From Pseudoclavibacter chungangensis (lineage in GTDB: Bacteria > Actinomycetota > Actinomycetes > Actinomycetales > Microbacteriaceae), in assembly GCF_013410545.1 (NCBI RefSeq), contig NZ_JACCFV010000001.1:3596001-3660000 (forward strand): a stretch of DNA of 64,000 nt. Direction: 5' to 3'. The notes under the pieces were generated by a model. That model did not search any database and was not told the origin of the DNA. It saw only the letters and a list, made by a program, of their open reading frames with translations. Positions 8,712 through 15,466 of this stretch are shown one piece after another; the first letter of the stretch is position 1, and every line of letters begins with the position of its first letter. The translations under genes were made by a program, and so were the position numbers.

Positions 8712-9884
8712 TCAGCGGGCCCGCAGCACGATCGCCGAGCCCTGGCCGCCGCCCCCGCACAGCGCGGCGGCACCCAGGCTGCCCGTGCCCAGGGCCCGCA
8801 GTTCGCGAGCGAGCGTGCCCACGACGCGCGTGCCGGACGCGCCGATCGGGTGCCCGAGCGCGATCGCGCCGCCGTGCGGGTTGACGATCGCCGGATCGAT
8901 GCCGAGCGTCGCGGTCGAACGGACGGCGACCGCCGCGAAGGCCTCGTTGATCTCGACCGCCCGCAGCTCCGCCGCGTCGGCACCGATCCTGGCGAGCGCC
9001 GCGACGATCGCGTTCGCGGGCTGTTCGTGCAGCCTCGTGTCGGGGCCCGCGACGAGCGCGTGCGACTCGACGGTCGCGATACCGACGAGCCCGAGCTCGG
9101 CCTCGACCTCGCGGCTCACGAGCACGAGTGCGGCCGCGCCGTCGGTGATCTGCGAGGCGTTGCCCGCCGTGATCGTGCCGTCCTCGGCGAACGCCGGGCG
9201 CAGCTTCGCGAGCGACTCGACGGTCGACTCGGGACGGATCCCGTCGTCCGCCGAGACGAGCGTCGCGCCCCGGCGCGACGGTACCTCGAACGGTGCGATC
9301 TCGCCCGCGAGGAACTCCGCGCTCGCGGCGGCGCGCGCGTGGGAGGCGGCGGCGACGGCGTCCTGCACGTCACGCGCGATGCCGAGCTCGCCGTTGCCGT
9401 CCTCGGTCTCGGCCCCCATCGAACGGTGCGCGAACGCGTCCGTGAGCCCGTCGTTCTCGAGCGTGTCGACGAGCTCGATCGCGCCGTAGCGCTGACCCGC
9501 GCGCGAGCCCGACCACGCGTGCGGCGCGAGCGACATCGACTCCTGGCCGACCGCGACGACGACGTGCGCCTCGCCCGCGTCGATGAGGCGTGCCGCCTCC
9601 GCGACCGCCTCCGAGCCCGAGAGGCAGACGGCGTTGACGGTGATCGCCGGGGTCGTGAGCGGCAGGCCCGCCGCGACGGCCGACTGCCGCGCGGGGTTCT
9701 GCCCGACCGCCGCCTGCAGCACCTGACCGGCGACGACGCGGTCGACCCGATCCGCCGCGACGCCGGCACGCTCGAGGGCCGATCGGATCGCGTGCGCGCC
9801 GAGGTCGGTCGATCGCACGGTCGCGAACTGCCCGTTGAAGCGGACGAACGGCGTCCGGGCGTATCCCACGATGATGGCCGACAT
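8712..9884 (-). CDS. Acetyl-CoA C-acyltransferase (thiolase)
   Basis: 390 residues, full thiolase length. The acyl-accepting Cys is Cys87 in NAVCLSGSEA, the catalytic His is His345 in GHPIGASG, and the second Cys is Cys376 in LCGGGGQG. The start at 9884 is preceded by GGAGAGGAG; the frame stays open upstream but the family N-terminus begins at MSAIIVGYARTPF. The enzyme condenses two acyl-CoA or cleaves 3-ketoacyl-CoA in fatty-acid or ketone metabolism. The neighbouring crotonase gene may belong to the same pathway, although it lies on the other strand. Confidence 0.92.
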   Translation of the reverse strand: MSAIIVGYARTPFVRFNGQFATVRSTDLGAHAIRSALERAGVAADRVDRVVAGQVLQAAVGQNPARQSAVAAGLPLTTPAITVNAVCLSGSEAVAEAARLIDAGEAHVVVAVGQESMSLAPHAWSGSRAGQRYGAIELVDTLENDGLTDAFAHRSMGAETEDGNGELGIARDVQDAVAAASHARAAASAEFLAGEIAPFEVPSRRGATLVSADDGIRPESTVESLAKLRPAFAEDGTITAGNASQITDGAAALVLVSREVEAELGLVGIATVESHALVAGPDTRLHEQPANAIVAALARIGADAAELRAVEINEAFAAVAVRSTATLGIDPAIVNPHGGAIALGHPIGASGTRVVGTLARELRALGTGSLGAAALCGGGGQGSAIVLRAR

Positions 9885-10171
9885 GCGGCGACTCCTCTCC
9901 GGCGGTGATCCCGGCTGCCCGGAAGTCGTCCGCGTCATGGCCCGGCTCCGTCGCGGCCGGACGGGTTCCATCATCGCCCACCCGCGGGGCCGGGCGACGT
10001 CGGCCATGGGGTTCTGCACGTCCACCGCGCGTCGTCGCCCGGATTCTTGCGGTCGGTCCACAACGGGAGGTCTCGAACGGGCCACGATCCGGCGAGCCGC
10101 GTTGTCGGCCCGTCGGGCGGCTGCCATGCTCGGCGCATCCCCCACACTCCGATCCCCAGTCAGGAGTCATC

Positions 10172-10327
10172 ATGGCCGAGGTCATGCAGGGGCGCGTCGA
10201 GCGCGCCCCCGAGTACACCGTCACACCACTTCGCCAGATCGAACGCGACCGCCTCGCCGAGCGCCTGCGCTACCTGGCGGACTACGGCGAACGTTCGGGC
10301 GACGAGCGCGCCCGCCGCATCGCCTGA
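10172..10327 (+). CDS. Microprotein, 51 residues, LRYLAxY motif (unknown function)
   Basis: A short gene with CAGGAG six bases before ATG 10172 and a strong hairpin right after its stop. The product is charged and helical-looking, with LRYLADY near residues 31-37 and the C-terminus RRIA. A second microprotein 115 bases downstream shares LRYLA-x-Y and a C-terminal RIA, and has the same CAGGAGTC ribosome-site context. I see no membrane segment or signal peptide. Function unknown. Confidence 0.6.
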   Translation: MAEVMQGRVERAPEYTVTPLRQIERDRLAERLRYLADYGERSGDERARRIA

Positions 10328-10341
10328 GAGCTCGCAACCCA

Positions 10342-10357
10342 CCCGGAGCGCTCCGGG
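10342..10357 (+). terminator. Hairpin after first microprotein gene
   Basis: CCCGGAGCGCTCCGGG is a perfect 16-base palindrome lying 15 bases after the stop codon. There is no clear T tract. It plausibly ends the microprotein transcript. Confidence 0.45.
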
Positions 10358-10442
10358 ATCCCGCCGCGACGAACCGGATACATCCAGCTTCGTGGTGGCA
10401 CGCTAGAGACGTCTCCGAATCCCCCACCAGGAGTCTTCCCCC

Positions 10443-10679
10443 ATGACGAACGTCTCCGAGCGTCCGCGGTCCGCCGTCGACGCCGAACACGAATCCACGA
10501 CGCGAGAGCCCGATCGGCTCGGTGCCGCCCTGCGCTACCTCGCCGCCTATCGGCCCGCGCCGGCCCCGGACGCGGCCGACGTCGCCGATGTGCGCCACCT
10601 CATGGCCGCGCCGAGCCGCTACCAGCTCGCCGCGAAGCGCGCGACGAGCTGGACGGGCGGCCTCGACCGCATCGCCTGA
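10443..10679 (+). CDS. Microprotein, 78 residues, LRYLAxY motif (paralogue of upstream gene)
   Basis: Starts at ATG 10443 with CAGGAG upstream. A disordered charged N-terminus is followed by LGAALRYLAAYRPAPAPDAAD, then a basic C-terminal part ending DRIA. It shares LRYLA-x-Y and the RIA ending with the preceding 51-residue protein, which suggests duplication and divergence. No known domain is recognised. Both are on the plus strand directly before the DsbA-like gene. Confidence 0.55.
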   Translation: MTNVSERPRSAVDAEHESTTREPDRLGAALRYLAAYRPAPAPDAADVADVRHLMAAPSRYQLAAKRATSWTGGLDRIA

Positions 10680-10775
10680 GCGACACGACGCCCGGCGGAA
10701 TGTGCGCGTGCTCGCGTACGTTCCGCAGGGAGTCGGTGCACACTCTCAGGCGTCGACGGATCGATGGGAGATGGT

Positions 10776-11438
10776 GTGCGGATCGAGATCTGGGCCGATG
10801 TCGTGTGCCCCTGGTGCGGCATCATGAACGAACGACTGAATCGCGCGCTCGCCCGGTTCGGGCACGACGACGAGGTGGAGGTCGTCCACCACGCGTTCCG
10901 GCTCTCGCCGGAGTTGCCGGAGGACCACGGCTTCGCGGTGACCGAGCGCATGACCGCGAACGGACGCATGAGCGAGGCGGATGCCGTCGCGGCCTCGACG
11001 CGCATCGAGGACATCGCGCACGAGGACGGCATCGAGCGGTACCACGTCGCCGACGGCTCGACCGGGAACACGATGCGCATGCTCGAGGTGCTCGCGTTCG
11101 CGGCGTCCCGCGGCATCGATCGCGCCGCGTGGGACGCCGCGTTCCACGCGCACTTCGGAACGCGACGAGACATCTGGAACCCGGAGGCGCTCGCCGACTT
11201 CGCCGATTCGATCGGCGTCAACGGCGACGAGGCGCTCTTCGCGCTCCACACCCGCCGCTTCGCCGAGCAGATCGAGGCGGATCAGGCCAGGGCGGTCGCG
11301 CTCGGCGCGCAGGGGGTGCCGTTCGTCGTCGTCGACGGCCGGTACGGGATCTCGGGCGTCCAGTCGGTCGACACGCTCGTCGACGTGTTCGAACGCGCCC
11401 TGGCGGCCGAGGACGACATCGAGGCGGTGAGTGCATGA
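10776..11438 (+). CDS. DsbA-family (FrnE-like) thiol-disulfide oxidoreductase
   Basis: 220 residues from GTG 10776, chosen because GGGAG lies five bases upstream and the family begins exactly with (V/M)RIEIWADVVCPWC; an ATG four codons earlier is the alternative. The CPWC active site is at residues 11-14 of a thioredoxin fold with a helical insertion, and GVPFVVVDG is the cis-Pro loop. There is no signal peptide, so it acts in the cytoplasm, as FrnE proteins do, on disulfide or polyketide-type substrates. Its TGA overlaps the next ATG by ATGA. Confidence 0.88.
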   Translation: MRIEIWADVVCPWCGIMNERLNRALARFGHDDEVEVVHHAFRLSPELPEDHGFAVTERMTANGRMSEADAVAASTRIEDIAHEDGIERYHVADGSTGNTMRMLEVLAFAASRGIDRAAWDAAFHAHFGTRRDIWNPEALADFADSIGVNGDEALFALHTRRFAEQIEADQARAVALGAQGVPFVVVDGRYGISGVQSVDTLVDVFERALAAEDDIEAVSA

Positions 11439-11638
11439 CGAACGACGTGACGTCGCACGAGGAGGTGCCCGAGCGCGAGGGCTTCGCCCCGCTGCGGATG
11501 GTGGGCGAGCCAGCGGCAGGCATGTGCGGGCCGCTCGGCTGCATGCTCCCGCCGTCCGAGGCCATCGGTGCGGAGGAGACGGCGCGCGACACGGCGACCG
11601 GCTCCGACGGCGTGGTGCCGGACGACCCGCACGCCTGA
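11435..11638 (+). CDS. Small Cys-containing protein coupled to DsbA-like gene
   Basis: 67 residues, start ATG 11435 inside the stop of the oxidoreductase gene, so it is likely translated by coupling. The centre holds GMCGPLGCMLPP, a pair of cysteines five residues apart within a Gly/Pro turn; the rest is acidic and disordered. It could be a redox partner or substrate of the neighbouring CPWC protein, or a small metal-binding protein. This is inference from adjacency and the paired cysteines only. Confidence 0.6.
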   Translation: MTNDVTSHEEVPEREGFAPLRMVGEPAAGMCGPLGCMLPPSEAIGAEETARDTATGSDGVVPDDPHA

Positions 11639-11684
11639 GGCACCGTCGTTCGGCGCGCAGCCCCCTCCTCGCGGTCGCCCCGTC

Positions 11685-13406
11685 TCAGCCGAGACGCGGC
11701 GTGCGCGGCGGTTCCGTGCGTCGCTCGCCCGTCGCCTCGAACGCGGCGGCGAGCCGCAACAGCGCCGTGTCGTCGTAGGCGCGCCCCGCGAACGTGAGGC
11801 CGACCGGCATGCCGATGTCGTCCAGCGTGCCCATGGGCACCGTCACGGTCGGGATGCCGAGGTGCCGGACGACGAGGTTGCCGTTCGCGACCCACGTGCC
11901 GTTGCGCCACGCGAGATCGGCCGATGCCTCGTTCACGTCGGTGTCGGCGGGGCCGATGTCGGCGACCGCGGGGAACACCACCGCATCGAGTTCGAGCTCG
12001 TTCATCCACGCCTCGAGATCGAGCCGTCGCGTCTCCTCGAGCGCACGCAGGCCGTCCGGGAGTTCCGGGAACTCGAGCGGGTCGGCATCGGGGTGCGCGG
12101 CCGCCCAGGCCGGGTACTCGGCGATGTCGTCGTCGAATCCCGTGTAGCGGTCCGGCAGGGCACCCGGTGGTGGCGGGAAGATGGCCGCACCGTCGACGAG
12201 TTCGAGCCGGTCGAGCGCGGGGTCGCCGTTCGCGCGCAGGAAGTCGTCCCACGCCCACGCCGAGAGGTCGACGATCTCGTGCCGCAGGTAGGCGGGCGAC
12301 ACGAGCCCGCGCGTCGCGATCGTGGGCGCGCCGGGGCGATCGCCCTCGTAGTTCGAGACGGCGGGGAAGTCGACCTCGACGACCTCGGCGCCCGCGGCCT
12401 CGAGGTCGCGCCGCGCGGCCTCCCAGCGGGCGATGACGGAGGGCCGCGTCTCGATGCGGCGCCCCGTGGGCCCGCCGATCCCGGGGTGCTCCGAGGTGCC
12501 GGCGTCGGGGTCGGCGTTCACGTACATGCGCGGGACGCCGATCCGCGTGCCCGCGAGGGTGCGGACGGCCGCGTCGCGATCGTCGGGCGCGAGCGCGGCG
12601 TACGAGTCGGGCCGCAGCTCGGAGCTGCGGGGGATCTCGACCCACGGCTGCACGCGCCAGAAGTCGCCGCGCGTCTCGGGGTCGTCGGCGACGACGACGT
12701 CGAGCACCTCGAACAGATCGCGCATCGTGCGCGTGTGGGGCACGACGACGTCCATCGTCGGGACGAGCGGCCAATTACCGCGCACCGAGATGACCCCGCG
12801 CGAGGGGGTGTACGCGCACAGCGCGTTGTTGGATGCGGGCCCGCGGCCCGAGGACCACGTCTCCTCGCCGAGCCCGAACGCGGCGAAGCTCGCGGCGGTC
12901 GCCGTGCCGGAACCGTTGGAGGAGCCCGAGCCGAACGGTGCCGTGAGGTAGTCGGCGTTGTACGGGCTCTCCGCGCGCCCGTACTCGCCGCGCTGCATCC
13001 CCCCGTTGGCCATGGGCGGCATGTTCGTGAGGCCGAGGCAGATGGCGCCGCCGTGCCGCAGCCGTTCGATCGTGAACGCATCGCGCTGGGCGACGAGCCC
13101 GGCGAACGCTGGGCTGCCGGCCGCGGCGGTGAGGCCCCGCACGAGGTAGCTGTCCTTCGCGGTGTACGGGATGCCGTCGAGCGGCCCGAGCGTCTCGCCC
13201 GCCGCCCGGCGTGCATCGGCGGCCTCGGCCTCGGCGAGCGCGTCGGGGTTCGGCACGACGAGCGCGTTGAGTGCCGTCGGGGAGTCCGGCGCGTCGTAGG
13301 CGGCGATGCGGGCGAGGTAGGCCCGCACGAGGTCGACGGACGTCGTCTCACCGGTCTCGAGTGCCTCGCGCAGGCGGGCGATGGGGGCCTCGACGACGTC
13401 GATCAC
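11685..13406 (-). CDS. Amidase (amidase-signature family)
   Basis: 573 residues from a GTG at 13406 that overlaps the TGA of the upstream deiminase gene (GTGA). The catalytic Lys sits in PYTAKDSY; the Gly/Ser-rich signature appears as FGSGSSNGSGTA followed by SSGRGPASNN, giving the Ser-cisSer-Lys triad of the family. Amidase-signature enzymes hydrolyse amides to acid and ammonia. Coupling to an agmatine deiminase-like enzyme suggests the pair works on one pathway, perhaps taking N-carbamoylputrescine or a related amide further. The frame remains open upstream only because of the high GC content. Confidence 0.85.
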   Translation of the reverse strand: MIDVVEAPIARLREALETGETTSVDLVRAYLARIAAYDAPDSPTALNALVVPNPDALAEAEAADARRAAGETLGPLDGIPYTAKDSYLVRGLTAAAGSPAFAGLVAQRDAFTIERLRHGGAICLGLTNMPPMANGGMQRGEYGRAESPYNADYLTAPFGSGSSNGSGTATAASFAAFGLGEETWSSGRGPASNNALCAYTPSRGVISVRGNWPLVPTMDVVVPHTRTMRDLFEVLDVVVADDPETRGDFWRVQPWVEIPRSSELRPDSYAALAPDDRDAAVRTLAGTRIGVPRMYVNADPDAGTSEHPGIGGPTGRRIETRPSVIARWEAARRDLEAAGAEVVEVDFPAVSNYEGDRPGAPTIATRGLVSPAYLRHEIVDLSAWAWDDFLRANGDPALDRLELVDGAAIFPPPPGALPDRYTGFDDDIAEYPAWAAAHPDADPLEFPELPDGLRALEETRRLDLEAWMNELELDAVVFPAVADIGPADTDVNEASADLAWRNGTWVANGNLVVRHLGIPTVTVPMGTLDDIGMPVGLTFAGRAYDDTALLRLAAAFEATGERRTEPPRTPRLG

Positions 13407-14443
13407 GAGCGGCTCCCGACCGTCGGCTGCTGCTGCGTGATGCAGTGGATGCCACCGCCACGCGCGAAGATCGGCCGCGCGTCGACCGAGACGATCTCGC
13501 GCTCGGGGTAGGCCTCGGCGAGGACGGCGCGTGCGTCCGCATCGGCACGGTCCTCGCCGAACGCGCACGCGATGACCGCGCCGTTGATGACGTGGTGGTT
13601 GACGTAGCTCCAGTCGACGAACCCCTCGGCGTCGCGCAGGGTCGCGGGCGCGGGCAGATCGACGACCTCGAACGAGCGCCCCTGCGCATCGGTCGCGGCC
13701 GCGAAGTGCTCGCGCAGCGTGCGGCTCACCTCGACGTCGGGGTGACCAGCGTCGCGCTGCGAGTGCAGCAGGACGCGGCCGGGCGAGGGCATCGTCGCGA
13801 CGATGTCGACGTGCCCGTTCGTGCCGAACGCGTCGTAGTCGCGCGTGAGGCCGCGGGGGAGCCACACGAACGCCGTCGCGCCGAGCGTCCGCGCCATCTC
13901 GGCCTCGACGCTCGCCTTCGTCGCGTCCGGATTGCGCCGGGGGTCGAGCTGGACGGTCTCCGTGAGGAGCACCGTCCCCTCGCCGTCGACGTGGATGCCA
14001 CCGCCCTCGTTCACGAGGTCGGAGTCGACGAGTTCGGCACCGGCCTGCTCCTGCACGAAGCGGCCGAGTTCGGCCGACTTCTGCCACTCGGCCCACGGGG
14101 GTGCGCCCCAGCCGTTGAAGACCCAGTCGACGGCGCCGAGCACGCCCGGGCGTTCGTCGTCGACGACGAACGTCGGGCCCGCGTCGCGCATCCAGAACTC
14201 GTCGAGGGGCGCCTCGAGCTGCGTGATGTGGGAGCCGAGCATGCGTCGGGCACGGTCGCGCTCGGAGGGGTCGACGACCATCGTGACCTCCTCGAACTCG
14301 CCGATCGCGTGTGCGACGTCCGTCCAGGCGCGGTACCCCTCCTCCCGGTCCGCGGTCGATTCGCCGAGCGTCACACCGACGCGGGGAAAGGCCATCCAGG
14401 TGCGATCGTGCGGAGCGGTCTCCGCGGGCATGCGCCAGGTCAT
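13403..14443 (-). CDS. Agmatine deiminase / peptidyl-arginine deiminase family enzyme
   Basis: 346 residues. Family landmarks are WMRDAGPTFVVDD, NEGGGIHVDGEGTVLLTE and the C-terminal catalytic Cys in GGGIHCITQQQP. The enzyme converts agmatine to N-carbamoylputrescine and ammonia, or acts on a similar guanidine. The ATG at 14443 follows GGAGG. The gene is first in a two-gene operon with the amidase and is divergent from a TetR regulator whose probable operator lies 21-38 bases upstream of this start codon. Confidence 0.9.
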   Translation of the reverse strand: MTWRMPAETAPHDRTWMAFPRVGVTLGESTADREEGYRAWTDVAHAIGEFEEVTMVVDPSERDRARRMLGSHITQLEAPLDEFWMRDAGPTFVVDDERPGVLGAVDWVFNGWGAPPWAEWQKSAELGRFVQEQAGAELVDSDLVNEGGGIHVDGEGTVLLTETVQLDPRRNPDATKASVEAEMARTLGATAFVWLPRGLTRDYDAFGTNGHVDIVATMPSPGRVLLHSQRDAGHPDVEVSRTLREHFAAATDAQGRSFEVVDLPAPATLRDAEGFVDWSYVNHHVINGAVIACAFGEDRADADARAVLAEAYPEREIVSVDARPIFARGGGIHCITQQQPTVGSRS

Positions 14444-14463
14444 CGGTCCTCCGTGGAACTTAT

Positions 14464-14481
14464 ATTGATCGAGTGATCAAT
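14464..14481. promoter_or_regulatory. Probable TetR operator (perfect inverted repeat)
   Basis: ATTGATC-GAGT-GATCAAT: perfect seven-base arms around four bases. On the minus strand it fills the 17-base gap between a possible -35 and a TATAAG -10 box of the deiminase-amidase promoter, so a bound repressor would block that promoter. It lies between the operon and the divergent TetR gene. The assignment to that regulator is inferred from position. Confidence 0.7.
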
Positions 14482-14638
14482 TAGGATGACGGTAGTCGAA
14501 GCGACCCGGGGAGTCAACGAACGAGCGACTGCGGATTCGCTGGGCATCGGCGTCGCCCCGGGGCGTTCGGTGAAGCGCTCGCGGCGCCCGATCGAGCCAT
14601 CCCCTACCGTTGGGGCGAGGGAGAAGGAGGTGGGCGGT

Positions 14639-15250
14639 ATGGCGACGACTCCGAGGGTCCGCCTCAGTCCCGATGAGCGGCGGAGCGAGATCGCCGAGGC
14701 GGCGAAACGCATCGCGCTGCGGGACGGCATCGGTGCGCTCACGCTCAGGCAGGTCGCGGCGGGTGCGGGCGTCACGCCCGCGCTCGTCGCGCACTACGCG
14801 CCGAGCATGGAGGAACTGGTGGCCGACACGTTCGCGACCGTCGTCGGGGCCGAGCTCGCGGAGCTCGAATCCCTCGTCGCCGACGTTTCCGACGCGAGCG
14901 AGCGGCTTCGTCTGCTCCTGCACACACTGCTCGACGGGCGTCGCGACGACGTGACGCTCGTGTGGGTGCAGGCGTGGGCGCTCGGTGGACGCAACGACGT
15001 GCTCGCGGCGCGCGTGCGCGAGCACATGGATGCGTGGCAGGCGTTCATCGCCCGCACGATCGAGCTCGGCATCCGCGACGACGCGTTCCCGCCGGGCGAT
15101 GCCGGTGAGGCCGCGTGGCAGATCCTCGGCATGATCGACGGCGTGAACGCGCAATCGCTCGTCCGGTGGCGCGATGACGGTGAGCGCTTCCGGCTCATGC
15201 TGCGTGCCGTCGAGGGCGTGCTCGGGCTGCCCGCCGGCGCGCTGGCCTGA
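14639..15250 (+). CDS. TetR/AcrR-family transcriptional regulator
   Basis: 203 residues. The N-terminal helix-turn-helix reads IGALTLRQVAAGAGVTPALVAHYAP, the normal TetR form, followed by a helical ligand domain. ATG 14639 has AGAAGGAGG upstream; the frame is open for 51 codons before it without a ribosome site. It probably represses the divergent deiminase-amidase genes, with a guanidine, polyamine or amide as likely inducer. In-frame coding-like sequence continues 33 codons beyond its TGA. Confidence 0.88.
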   Translation: MATTPRVRLSPDERRSEIAEAAKRIALRDGIGALTLRQVAAGAGVTPALVAHYAPSMEELVADTFATVVGAELAELESLVADVSDASERLRLLLHTLLDGRRDDVTLVWVQAWALGGRNDVLAARVREHMDAWQAFIARTIELGIRDDAFPPGDAGEAAWQILGMIDGVNAQSLVRWRDDGERFRLMLRAVEGVLGLPAGALA

Positions 15251-15415
15251 GTCGAGGGGGCGGCGCCGGAGGTGTGTGCCGAGGTCGGTCGTGCGGTGAG
15301 CGCCGACTTCGACGCGGTCATCGGCGCGCTCGCGGTCGCGGCGGAGCGATGAACGGAACGACCGCCACGGCGGTCGGTCCCGTCGCGGTGCGTCGCCGCG
15401 AGGTGGTAGCCGGTA

Positions 15416-15437
15416 GCGACGGCCCGCTCGCCGTCGC
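15416..15437. terminator. Possible hairpin terminator between convergent genes
   Basis: GCGACGGC and GCCGTCGC form a perfect eight-base stem with a six-base loop between the TetR gene and the converging large membrane-protein gene. No T tract is evident. Confidence 0.35.
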
Positions 15438-15466
15438 GCGCCCGCTCGCCGCCGCGGTGACGTCCG

